NCBI RefSeq assembly: GCF_900091585.1
Contig: NZ_FMHT01000003.1
Coordinates: 1,783,501-1,847,500 of the forward strand
Direction of reading: 5' to 3'
Length of the DNA stretch: 64,000 nucleotides
Source of the DNA: Micromonospora nigra
GTDB taxonomy: Bacteria > Actinomycetota > Actinomycetes > Mycobacteriales > Micromonosporaceae
The notes under the pieces were generated by a model, which ran no database searches, had not been told where the DNA came from, and saw only the letters and a list, made by a program, of their open reading frames with translations. A program made the translations under genes and the position numbers. This document shows, piece after piece, positions 25,785-33,610 of this stretch. How positions within the stretch are numbered: the first letter of the stretch is position 1; each line of letters begins with the position of its first letter.

Positions 25785-26384
25785 TCAGCTGTTCCAGTGT
25801 TCGGCGACGAGGTCGGCGGCCTGCTGTTCCCACTGGGCGTAGTGGTCGGGGTACGCCGAGACCTGGACGGTCTGCGCGGCCACGGTCAGCGGCATGTCCT
25901 GCCAGCCGTCGACCTGCTTGAGGCCCTTCAGGAACGCCAGGGTCGAGTACTCGGGGTCGGTGATCTGCTCGACCGTGCCCCAGCCGCTGGACGGGCGCTG
26001 CTGGAACAGGCCCTGCGAGTCGTGGTCGTTACGGTCACCCAGGTGACCCAGGTTCTCCAGCTTCGACTCCTGCAACGCGGTACCGATCGCCACCACCGCG
26101 GCACGCTCGTCCATCCCGGCCTTCTTCGTCGCCGCGATGATCGCCCTGGCGTTGGCGACCTGCTCGTCGGACAGGTCGATACGCGACTGGGCGCCCTGCA
26201 CACCATGCGGGATGAGCTTGCCCATGTCGGGCTTGCCCGTCACCGGCTTGTCGGCCTGCACCACCGCCGGGGCGGCGTTGACCGGCTCGGCCGTGCCGTG
26301 GTTCAGCGGACCAGCGGCCATGCCACCGGCGAACGCCAGACCAGCAACACCGAGAACACTCTTACGCAGCAGCTTCGAGGTCAT
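25785..26384 (-). CDS. Secreted lysozyme-fold-like protein of unknown activity
   Basis: The 199-residue protein starts with a signal peptide (MTSKLLRKSVLGVAGLAFAG, cleavage near residue 38). The mature part contains 'AAVVAIGTALQESKLENLG', 'DHDSQGLFQQRPSSGWG' and 'STLAFLKGL'. The 'GTALQES' Glu and 'SQGLFQ' pattern recalls lysozyme-like/transglycosylase folds seen in secreted actinobacterial wall hydrolases, so a peptidoglycan role is plausible but not shown. The ATG is preceded by GGAG. The upstream region is unusually long and can fold, which points to RNA-level control. Confidence 0.7.
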   Translation of the reverse strand: MTSKLLRKSVLGVAGLAFAGGMAAGPLNHGTAEPVNAAPAVVQADKPVTGKPDMGKLIPHGVQGAQSRIDLSDEQVANARAIIAATKKAGMDERAAVVAIGTALQESKLENLGHLGDRNDHDSQGLFQQRPSSGWGTVEQITDPEYSTLAFLKGLKQVDGWQDMPLTVAAQTVQVSAYPDHYAQWEQQAADLVAEHWNS

Positions 26385-26560
26385 GACAACAGCTCCGTTC
26401 GGGGGTCGACACCCACCACAAGGGGGGACACGGTGGGTGCAAGCACCGACAGGCGCTCAAAGAACCAAGGGGGGATGTCCGGTACCGGGGGATGCCCCTC
26501 GCGGCGCCGGGACCATGTGTAACCACCGACCGGCCCGACCCATTCCCCGGAACCCACCGG
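26385..26560 (-). promoter_or_regulatory. Structured 5' leader of the secreted protein gene (riboswitch candidate)
   Basis: On the transcript this GC-rich leader can form several hairpins: CCCCGG/CCGGGG around a 6-nt loop, GGGG-CAT-CCCC, a possible longer-range GCGGCG/CGCCGC pairing, and an 8-bp stem (26410-26417 with 26432-26439) just before the ribosome site. In actinobacteria, wall-hydrolase genes are often preceded by c-di-AMP (ydaO) riboswitches, but I could not match that consensus convincingly. Beyond it, 26561-26869 is C-rich on the + strand with no recognisable feature. Confidence 0.3.
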
Positions 26561-26869
26561 GGGGGGTCGCCGCACCCGAGGTGGCACGTGCCCTGCTCGA
26601 TCAGCCACCCCACACAACCACCCCCACCCACCCGCCATTCCCACCCGCGGGCGACCCCGACCACACCCCGAAACCGGACGGACCCCCCGAAGTCGGCGTG
26701 ACGACACACCGCGTCCGGCGCGGGATGCCCGTCCCGGCGGCTGGCGGCCGTCTCCTGACGGGCCGGCCGTGACCGTGTCAGCCGGGTTCCGCCCAGCCTG
26801 AATGGCAACCGGCGGACCGGATATCCGCGAACTGCCTAAAATCGGGGCAATCCACTAGAGGAGGGCGAC

Positions 26870-27169
26870 ATGACCGCAGCGATGGAGATGCCCCGCGTCG
26901 AGGAGTGCGTGGTCTCGGCCTGCGCCTACAACCACACCGGCGACTGCCATGCCTTCGCCATCACGATCGGCAGCATGGATCATGCCCACTGCCACACGTT
27001 CATCGAGATGCCCGCCGTGCGGGCCGGCCTGGACGGCACCATCGCCCAGGTCGGCGCGTGCCAGCGGTCCGACTGCCAGCACAACGAGCAGTTGGAGTGC
27101 CACGCCCCGGCGATCAGGGTCGGCCCGGACAACGACATGGCCGACTGCATGACGTACACCGGCCGCTGA
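26870..27169 (+). CDS. DUF1540 small cysteine-rich protein
   Basis: The 99-residue protein has two Cys-rich half-units of DUF1540 type. The first is 'CVVSACAYNHTGDCHAFAI' (13-31) with a following Cys; the second is 'CQRSDCQHNEQLECHAPAI' (64-82) with another Cys. This repeat of C-x4-C-x7-C suggests two small metal- or disulfide-stabilised modules; the fold binds metal in some family members, but the role is unknown. A strong ribosome site, GAGGAGGG, precedes the ATG by 4-5 nt. It stands alone, with a terminator behind it. Confidence 0.85.
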   Translation: MTAAMEMPRVEECVVSACAYNHTGDCHAFAITIGSMDHAHCHTFIEMPAVRAGLDGTIAQVGACQRSDCQHNEQLECHAPAIRVGPDNDMADCMTYTGR

Positions 27170-27191
27170 GCGGCGGGGAGCCGGAACGTGA

Positions 27192-27223
27192 CCGGACGGG
27201 AGCGCGGCAGCGCTCCCGTCCGG
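27192..27223. terminator. Terminator between DUF1540 gene and ecm
   Basis: A 14-bp perfect stem (27192-27205 with 27210-27223) and a 4-nt loop, placed between two convergent genes. Confidence 0.8.
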
Positions 27224-27236
27224 CGTATCAGGGGCC

Positions 27237-29243
27237 TCAGGCCAGTCCGTTGGCCTCCCGGATGACCGTGACCAACTCGTCGATGATCCCGGTCAGGGCG
27301 AAGTCCTTCGGGGTGAAGACCCGTGCCACCCCCGCAGCCCGCAGCGATTCGGCGTCCCCGGCCGGAATGATCCCGCCGACCACCACCGGCAGGTCGGCCC
27401 GGCCGGCGGCGCGCAGACCGTCGAGCACCGCCGGCACGGCGGCCAGGTGCGAGCCGGACAGCACGGAGAGGCCGACCAGGTCGACGTCCTCCTCGACCGC
27501 CGCGGCCACGATCTGCCCCGCCGTCAGCCGGATGCCCTGGTAGACGACCTCGAATCCGGCGTCCCGCGCGCGGACCGCGATCTGCTCGGCACCGTTGGAG
27601 TGCCCGTCCAGGCCGGGCTTGCCGACGAGCAGCCGCAGCCGGCCGCTGCCGAGGTCCCGGGCGGTGGCGGTGACTCGGCCCCGGACCCCGGCGAGCGTCG
27701 CGTCGCCGCCGGCCACCGCCGCCGCGGCCAGGCCGGTGGGTGCGCGGTACTCACCGAACACCTGCCGCAGCGCGCCCGCCCACTCGCCGGTGGTCACCCC
27801 CGCCCTGACACAGGCCAGCGTCGCGTCCATCAGGTTCGCCGTGGTCGCGGCGTCCGCGCGCAGCCGGGCCAGGGCCGCGTCCACCGCCGCCGCGTCCCGA
27901 CCGGCCCGCCACCGGCGTACGGAGGCCGTGGCGGCCGCCTCGACCGCCGGATCGACCTGTTCGACCGCCTCGGCGCCGGCTGCGGTCAACGGCGACGGCT
28001 CGGTCTCGGTGAACCGGTTGACGCCGACCACCACGTCGGTGCCGTTCTCCATCCGGCGGCGGCGGTCGGCCAGCGAGGCCACCAGGGCGCTCTTGAGGTA
28101 GCCGGTCTCCACGGCGGCGACCACGCCACCCATCTCCAGCACCGTGTCCAGTTCGACCCGGGCACCGGTGACGATCTCGTCGACCAGCGCGGTCATCACG
28201 TGCGAGCCCTCGAACAGGTCGGGGTATTCGAGCAGGTCCGACTCGTACGCCAGCACCTGTTGCATGCGCAGCGACCACTGCTGGTCCCACGGCCGGGGCA
28301 GGCCCAGCGCCTCGTTCCAGGCCGGCAGCTGCACCGCGCGGGCGCGGGCGTCGCGGGAGAAGGTGACCCCGAGCATCTCCAACACGATCCGCTGGATGTT
28401 GTTCTCCGGTTGCGCCTCGGTCAGGCCGAGGGAGTTGACCTGCACGCCGTAGCGAAACCGGCGCTGCTTCGGGTTCCCGACCCCGTAGCGGTCGCGGGTG
28501 ATCTCGTCCCAGAGCGCGCCGAACGCCCGCATCTTGGCGATCTCCTCGACGAACCGCACCCCGGCGTTGACGAAGAAGCTGATCCGCTGCACCACGTCGC
28601 CCATCCGCTCGGCGGGCACCTGACCGGAGTCGCGGACCGCGTCGAGCACCGCGACGGCGGTGGCCAGTGCGAAGCCGACCTCCTGCACCGGGGTCGCGCC
28701 GGCCTCCTGGAGGTGGTACGAGCAGATGTTGACCGGGTTCCACCTCGGCATCTCGCGCAGCGTGTACGCGACGATGTCGGCGGTCAGCCGCAGCGACGCC
28801 GCCGGCGGGAAGATGTACGTCCCCCGGGACAGGTACTCCTTGATGATGTCGTTCTGGGTGGTGCCGGCGCAGCGGGTCAGCTCGGCGCCCTGCTCGGCGG
28901 CGACGGTGCCGTACAGGCCGAGCAGCCACATCGCCGGGGCGTTGATGGTCATGGACGTGTTCATGTCGGCGATCGGGATGCCGTCGAACAGGGCGCGCAT
29001 GTCGCCGAGGTGCGCCACCGGCACGCCGACGCGGCCCACCTCGCCCGTGGCCAGCTCGTGGTCCGGGTCGTACCCGGTCTGGGTGGGCAGGTCGAAGGCG
29101 ACCGAGAGGCCGGTCTGCCCCTTGGCCAGGTTGCGGCGGAAGAGCGCGTTGGTCGCGGCGGCCGAGGAGTGCCCCGCGTAGGTGCGCATCACCCACGGGC
29201 GGTCGCGCTCGGGCAGCCGGCCGGGGACAGCCTTCTCATCCAT
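27237..29243 (-). CDS. ecm: Ethylmalonyl-CoA mutase (MeaA)
   Basis: The 668-residue protein is a single-chain adenosylcobalamin acyl-CoA mutase. The N-terminal barrel carries 'MRTYAGHSSAAATNALFRRN', 'GLSVAFDLPTQTGYDPDH' and 'GTTQNDIIKEYLSRGTYIFP'; Tyr and Arg stand where IcmA has Phe and Gln. The C-terminus is a B12-binding domain with DGHSNG (the DxHxxG cobalt-His motif) near residue 550, 'LSGSH' and 'VVVGGIIP'. The overall sequence matches actinomycete MeaA, usually paired with ccr. It turns (2R)-ethylmalonyl-CoA into methylsuccinyl-CoA. Here ccr is 18 kb away rather than adjacent. A putative operator sits only 11 bp from the start, over the likely promoter. Confidence 0.93.
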   Translation of the reverse strand: MDEKAVPGRLPERDRPWVMRTYAGHSSAAATNALFRRNLAKGQTGLSVAFDLPTQTGYDPDHELATGEVGRVGVPVAHLGDMRALFDGIPIADMNTSMTINAPAMWLLGLYGTVAAEQGAELTRCAGTTQNDIIKEYLSRGTYIFPPAASLRLTADIVAYTLREMPRWNPVNICSYHLQEAGATPVQEVGFALATAVAVLDAVRDSGQVPAERMGDVVQRISFFVNAGVRFVEEIAKMRAFGALWDEITRDRYGVGNPKQRRFRYGVQVNSLGLTEAQPENNIQRIVLEMLGVTFSRDARARAVQLPAWNEALGLPRPWDQQWSLRMQQVLAYESDLLEYPDLFEGSHVMTALVDEIVTGARVELDTVLEMGGVVAAVETGYLKSALVASLADRRRRMENGTDVVVGVNRFTETEPSPLTAAGAEAVEQVDPAVEAAATASVRRWRAGRDAAAVDAALARLRADAATTANLMDATLACVRAGVTTGEWAGALRQVFGEYRAPTGLAAAAVAGGDATLAGVRGRVTATARDLGSGRLRLLVGKPGLDGHSNGAEQIAVRARDAGFEVVYQGIRLTAGQIVAAAVEEDVDLVGLSVLSGSHLAAVPAVLDGLRAAGRADLPVVVGGIIPAGDAESLRAAGVARVFTPKDFALTGIIDELVTVIREANGLA

Positions 29244-29254
29244 GGCCGGAGTTT

Positions 29255-29268
29255 AAGTTACCGTTCAG
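29255..29268 (+). promoter_or_regulatory. Putative acyl-CoA regulon operator, site 5 (ecm)
   Basis: AAGTTACCGTTCAG, inside TTACCGTTCAGTAA, a dyad TTAC-N6-GTAA shared with the ccr site. It lies 11 nt upstream of the ecm start, so binding there would block promoter or ribosome access. The divergent ABC gene is 126 nt away. Confidence 0.5.
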
Positions 29269-29394
29269 TAAAACGGGTTGTGGAAAACCACACAGCCCGA
29301 TGGAGCGGACGACCGGGCGGGAAGCGGTCGACATGTGCCGGACCGCCACACCCCCGGCGCGCCTCCCCCACCCCCGGGTCGCACACTTGACGGC

Positions 29395-30240
29395 ATGAGT
29401 GACGAGGTCGCGATCCGCGTCCGGGGGCTGCGCAAGGCGTACGGCGACACCGTCGCGGTGGCCGGCGTCGACCTGGACGTCCGCCGGGGTGAGGTGTTCG
29501 CCCTGCTCGGCCCCAACGGGGCCGGCAAGACCACCACCGTGGAGATCCTGGAGGGCTACCGGCGGCGGGACTCCGGCGAGGTGACCGTGCTGGGCGTCGA
29601 CCCGGCCGACCCGACGCCCGACTGGCGGTCCCGGGTCGGCATCGTGTTGCAGGGCACCGGCGAGTTCGACGAACTGACCGTGGCCGAGGTGGTGCGCCAC
29701 TTCTCGGGCTTCTACCCCCACGCCGACGACCCCGACAAGGTGGTCGAACGGGTGGGGCTCGCCGCGAAGGCCGACGCCCGCACCCACACCCTCTCCGGCG
29801 GGCAGAAACGCCGTCTCGACGTGGCGCTGGGCATCGTCGGCCGCCCCGACCTGCTCTTCCTCGATGAGCCGACCACCGGCTTCGACCCGGAGGCCCGGCG
29901 CGAGTTCTGGGAACTGATCCGCGACCTCGCCGCCGCCGGCACCACCATCGTGCTCACCACCCACTACCTCGACGAGGCCGAGGCCCTCGCCGACCGGGTC
30001 GGGGTGATCGCGGGCGGCCGGCTGGTGGAGGTCTCCGTACCCGAGCGGCTGGGCAACCGGCAGGAGGCCCAGGCGACCGTCTCCTGGCGTACCCCCGACG
30101 GGCGGGTGGAGAGCGCGCAGAGCGCGACGCCGACGGCGCTGGTGGCCGACCTGGCCGCGCGCTTCGGCGGCGAGGTCCCCGGACTCACGGTGACCCGGCC
30201 GACCCTGGAGGATGTCTACCTGAGGATGATCGGACACTGA
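29395..30240 (+). CDS. ABC transporter ATP-binding protein (ABC-2 exporter type)
   Basis: The 281-residue protein is a complete ABC ATPase: Walker A 'GPNGAGKTTT' near 42, Q-loop, signature 'LSGGQKRRLD' near 132, Walker B 'LLFLDEPTTGFD' near 152 and the switch His in 'VLTTHYLDEAEAL'. The C-terminal extension matches exporters of the DrrA/NatA kind. It overlaps the permease gene by 1 nt (TGATG), so the two form one transporter. Cargo is unknown; such pairs often export drugs or lipids. The ATG at 29395 is chosen because homology starts just after it. Confidence 0.92.
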   Translation: MSDEVAIRVRGLRKAYGDTVAVAGVDLDVRRGEVFALLGPNGAGKTTTVEILEGYRRRDSGEVTVLGVDPADPTPDWRSRVGIVLQGTGEFDELTVAEVVRHFSGFYPHADDPDKVVERVGLAAKADARTHTLSGGQKRRLDVALGIVGRPDLLFLDEPTTGFDPEARREFWELIRDLAAAGTTIVLTTHYLDEAEALADRVGVIAGGRLVEVSVPERLGNRQEAQATVSWRTPDGRVESAQSATPTALVADLAARFGGEVPGLTVTRPTLEDVYLRMIGH

Positions 30241-31085
30241 TGACCACCACCACGAAGCCGGCGACCCCGGTCCCCGCCACCGGAACCCGGCGGCTCGGCG
30301 CGGGCACCCTCGCCCTGCGTCAGGGGCGGCTGGAGATCCGGCAGTTCCTGCGCAGCCGGGAGTCCGTCGTGTTCACGATGGGCTTCCCGGTCATCATGAT
30401 CCTGATCTTCGCGGCGATCTTCAGCGACGAGATCGCCCCCGGGGTGAGCTACACGCAGTACTTCATCACCGGCATGATCGCGACGGGCCTGATGACGGTC
30501 AGCTTCCAGAACCTCGGCATCTGGATTCCCATCGAACGTGACCGGGGCGTGCTCAAGCGCTACCGGGGCACGCCGATGCCCCCGTGGGTCTGGTTCGCCG
30601 GCAAGGTGATCATGGTGGTGGTGATCGGCGTCGCCGAGACCGCCCTGCTGCTCGCCGTGTCCGTCGCCCTGTTCGACCTCGACCTGCCGGCCACCGCCGC
30701 CACCTGGCTCACCTTCGGGTGGGTGGCCGTGCTCGGCGTCACCGCCTGCACCCTCTGCGGCATCGCCATCTCGTCGCTGGCCCGCACCGCCCGCAGCGGC
30801 TCGGCCGTGGTCACCCCGGTCGCCCTGGTGCTCCAGTTCATCTCCGGCGTGTTCGTCGTCTTCACCAGGCTGCCAGACTGGATGCAGCAGATCGCGGCGC
30901 TGTTCCCGCTCAAGTGGATGTGCCAGGGCCTGCGCGCGGTCTTCCTGCCGGACAGCTTCGGCACCCGGGAGCCCGGCGGCTCCTTCGAACTGGGCCGCGT
31001 CGCCCTGGTGCTCACCCTGTGGTGCGTCATCGGCCTGGTGCTGTGCCTGACCACGTTCCGCTGGACGACGAAGCGCGACGGCTGA
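30240..31085 (+). CDS. ABC-2 type transporter permease
   Basis: The 281-residue protein has a cytoplasmic N-terminus and about six membrane segments. 'QFLRSRESVVFTMGFPVIMILIFAAIF' starts the first, 'ITGMIATGLMTVSF' and 'ERDRGVLKRYRGTPMP' are typical of ABC-2 permeases of the DrrB/NatB kind, and the C-terminus has 'PLKWMCQGLRAVFLPDSFG'. It is translationally coupled with the ATPase gene. The terminator hairpin begins in the stop codon region. Confidence 0.9.
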   Translation: MTTTTKPATPVPATGTRRLGAGTLALRQGRLEIRQFLRSRESVVFTMGFPVIMILIFAAIFSDEIAPGVSYTQYFITGMIATGLMTVSFQNLGIWIPIERDRGVLKRYRGTPMPPWVWFAGKVIMVVVIGVAETALLLAVSVALFDLDLPATAATWLTFGWVAVLGVTACTLCGIAISSLARTARSGSAVVTPVALVLQFISGVFVVFTRLPDWMQQIAALFPLKWMCQGLRAVFLPDSFGTREPGGSFELGRVALVLTLWCVIGLVLCLTTFRWTTKRDG

Positions 31086-31111
31086 GCGGTGGGGCCGGGC
31101 ACCGCTCAGCC
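31080..31111 (+). terminator. Terminator of the ABC exporter operon
   Basis: An 11-bp perfect stem (31080-31090 with 31101-31111) and a 10-nt loop. The stem includes the permease stop codon. Confidence 0.75.
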
Positions 31112-31175
31112 AGGGCGGGGCGGCACCCGACGGCGGGGCCGGGGCGCGCGACGCACCCGGCCCCACCCGAACCGG

Positions 31176-32024
31176 TCAGTACTGGTAGAACCCCTTGCCG
31201 GTCTTGCGGCCCAGGTCGCCGGCCGTGGCCATCCGCTGGAGCAACTCCGGCGGGAAGAACTTCTCGTCGGCGGTGTCGGTGTAGATGTTCCGCGTGGCGT
31301 TGAGCAGCACGTCCACGCCGGTCAGGTCGACCGTGGCCAGCGGGCCCATGGCGTGGCCGAAGCCGAGCTTGCAGGCGGTGTCCAGGTCCTCGGCGGAGAC
31401 GACACCCGCCTCGACCAGCTTGACCGCCTCCATCGCCAGGGCCGCGATCAGCCGGGTCGTGACGAAGCCGGCGATGTCCCGGTTCACCACCACCACGGTC
31501 TTGCCGATCTCCTCGGCGAACGTCTTCGCCGTGGCCAGGGTGGCGTCGCTGGTCTTGTAGCCACGCACCAGCTCGCACAGCTTCATCATCGGCACCGGCG
31601 AGAAGAAGTGCGTGCCGACGACCGCCTCCGGGCGCTCGGTGGCCGTGGCGATCTGGGTGACCGGGATGGCCGAGGTGTTGGTGGCCAGCACCGCGTCGGA
31701 CCGGCAGATCTTGTCCAGCGCGCGGAACACCTCGTGCTTGATCTCCAGCTTCTCGAACACCGCCTCCACGACGATGTCCGCGTCGGCGGCGGCCTCCAGG
31801 TCGGTCGTCGGGGTGATCCGGTCGAGCGTCGCCTCGACCTCCCCGGCAGCGATCCGCCCCTTGTCGGCGAACTTCTGCAGCGACCTGCGGATGCCGTCCA
31901 CGCCCCGCTTCGTGGCCGCGTCGTCCAGGTCCCGCAGCGTCACCTGCCAGCCCGCCTGCGCCGCCACCTGGGCGATCCCCGAGCCCATCAGCCCGGCACC
32001 GACGACCGCGAGTCGACCCGCCAT
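31176..32024 (-). CDS. 3-hydroxybutyryl-CoA dehydrogenase
   Basis: The 282-residue single-unit enzyme has 'VVGAGLMGSGIAQVAA' (NAD site, 7-22), 'NTSAIPVT', the catalytic 'GTHFFSPVPMMKLCELV' near 135-150 and the C-terminal dimer domain 'LGFGHAMGPLATVDLTGVD'. It interconverts acetoacetyl-CoA and 3-hydroxybutyryl-CoA. Together with the thiolase it could supply crotonyl-CoA (after dehydration) to Ccr. The ATG at 32024 follows GGGAGAG. A putative operator lies 54 bp upstream. The open frame continues far upstream on this strand, but that part is antisense to cob(I)alamin adenosyltransferase or out of frame with murA and is not coding. Confidence 0.93.
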   Translation of the reverse strand: MAGRLAVVGAGLMGSGIAQVAAQAGWQVTLRDLDDAATKRGVDGIRRSLQKFADKGRIAAGEVEATLDRITPTTDLEAAADADIVVEAVFEKLEIKHEVFRALDKICRSDAVLATNTSAIPVTQIATATERPEAVVGTHFFSPVPMMKLCELVRGYKTSDATLATAKTFAEEIGKTVVVVNRDIAGFVTTRLIAALAMEAVKLVEAGVVSAEDLDTACKLGFGHAMGPLATVDLTGVDVLLNATRNIYTDTADEKFFPPELLQRMATAGDLGRKTGKGFYQY

Positions 32025-32078
32025 CTGCTCTCTCCCTCGCTGCGATTGGGTGTCTGGGAAGCACCCTAGTCGGCGGGA

Positions 32079-32092
32079 CTGAACGAATGCTA
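32079..32092 (-). promoter_or_regulatory. Putative acyl-CoA regulon operator, site 6 (3-hydroxybutyryl-CoA dehydrogenase)
   Basis: Read in the gene direction: TAGCATTCGTTCAG, 54 nt before the start. As at icmA, TTAGCA could be a -35, with TAGGGT 19 nt further on as a -10. Confidence 0.5.
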
Positions 32093-32164
32093 AGGCCGGT
32101 CTGGTGCGGCCGGGCAGGACGGGCAGGCGCGGTTCGCCGTGCCCGGCCCGCAGCGACGACGGCG

Positions 32165-33610
32165 TCAGATGACGAGGTCGGGCGCGTCCGCGGCGGTGCC
32201 CCGCTCCACCTCGACACCCAGCGCGCGCAGGTCGGCGACGAAATCCGGGTAGCCCCGGTCCACGTGGTGCACGTGCGACACCTCCGTCGTCCCGTCCGCG
32301 CAGAGCCCGGCGATGATCAGCCCCGCCCCCGCCCGGATGTCCGTGGCCCGCACCGGAGCGCCCGACAGCCGCTCCCGGCCGCGTACCACCGCGTGGTGGC
32401 CGTCGGTCTTCACGTCCGCGCCCAGGCGCATCATCTCGTTGGCGAACATGAACCGGCCGTCGAAGATGTTCTCCGTGATCAGGGATGCTCCCTCGCTCAC
32501 CGCCGCCAGGCCGATCGCCATCGGCAGCAGATCGGTGGCGAAACCGGGATAGGGCAGCGTCACCACGTCGACCGCCAGGGGTCGGTCGTCCATGCGTACC
32601 CGGAAGCTGTCCCCCCGGGTCTCCACCAGGCCGCCGGCCGAGACCAGCTTGTCCAGCGCGACCTCCAGGAAACCCGGGTCCACCCCCGTCACGGTGACGT
32701 CCCCGCCGGTCATCGCCGCCCCGAACGCCCAGGTGCCGGCCACGATGCGGTCCCCCACCGTCGCGTGCCGAACCGGCCGCAGCGCAGGAACCCCCATGAT
32801 CGTCAGGGTCGACGTGCCGGCGCCGTCGATCATCGCGCCCATTCCGGCGAGCATCGTGCAGATGTCGACGATCTCCGGCTCCCGGGCGGCGTTGTCGATC
32901 ACCGTCACGCCGTCGGCCAGCACCGCCGCCATGACCAGGTTCTCGGTCGCACCGACACTGGGAAAGTCGAGCACGATGTCCGCGCCGTGCAGGCCGTGCG
33001 GCGCGGCGGCGATCACGAAGCCGTGCTCGCCGGAGATCTCGGCGCCCATCCGGGTCAGACCGGAGACGTGCATGTCCAGACCCCGCGACCCGATCGCGTC
33101 GCCGCCCGGGTGGGCCACCCGGACGTAGCCGCGCCGGGCCAGCAGCGGACCCAGCACGCAGATCGACGCCCGCAGCCGACGGACCAGGTCGTAGTCGGCC
33201 TCGACACCCGGCGCCTCCGGCACGTCGATGGCGACCGACCGCGAGCGGGCCACACCGCCCCCCGCCACCATCGGATCGACCGGCTCGTCGGCGTCGAAGT
33301 GCACCGCGCACCCGAGGCGTCGCAGCACCTCGCCCATGATCGCGATGTCGGTGATCCGTGGCACGTTGGTGATGACGCTGCGCCCCGGGGCGAGCAGCGC
33401 GCCGGCCATCAGCTTCAACGCCGAGTTCTTCGCCCCCACCACGTGCACGGTGCCCGCCAGCCGGGCCGTGCCGCGCACCCGGATCACGTCGACGTCGCCG
33501 ACCGCCGGGGCCGCCCCCGCGTCGCCGGGGCCGACCGTGGCGGGCCAACCCGCGGCCGGATCCGGCCGCGTCGGGATCGTCAGGTCCGGTATCCGTAGGC
33601 TGTGCGTCAT
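32165..33610 (-). CDS. murA: UDP-N-acetylglucosamine 1-carboxyvinyltransferase (Asp-type MurA)
   Basis: The protein (481 residues from the ATG at 33610) is an EPSP-synthase-fold enolpyruvyl transferase: '[10 protein letters not shown]' at 59-68, '[15 protein letters not shown]', '[14 protein letters not shown]', '[14 protein letters not shown]' and '[17 protein letters not shown]'. It makes the first committed precursor of peptidoglycan in the cytoplasm. The active-site loop reads [10 protein letters not shown], with Asp171 where E. coli has Cys115. Mycobacterial MurA has the same change and is naturally fosfomycin-insensitive. About 40 residues before the conserved start are Pro/Ala/Gly-rich; a GTG at 33487 would remove them and give a normal length. 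With the ATG, its start overlaps that of the divergent gene. Confidence 0.92.
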   Translation of the reverse strand: MTHSLRIPDLTIPTRPDPAAGWPATVGPGDAGAAPAVGDVDVIRVRGTARLAGTVHVVGAKNSALKLMAGALLAPGRSVITNVPRITDIAIMGEVLRRLGCAVHFDADEPVDPMVAGGGVARSRSVAIDVPEAPGVEADYDLVRRLRASICVLGPLLARRGYVRVAHPGGDAIGSRGLDMHVSGLTRMGAEISGEHGFVIAAAPHGLHGADIVLDFPSVGATENLVMAAVLADGVTVIDNAAREPEIVDICTMLAGMGAMIDGAGTSTLTIMGVPALRPVRHATVGDRIVAGTWAFGAAMTGGDVTVTGVDPGFLEVALDKLVSAGGLVETRGDSFRVRMDDRPLAVDVVTLPYPGFATDLLPMAIGLAAVSEGASLITENIFDGRFMFANEMMRLGADVKTDGHHAVVRGRERLSGAPVRATDIRAGAGLIIAGLCADGTTEVSHVHHVDRGYPDFVADLRALGVEVERGTAADAPDLVI

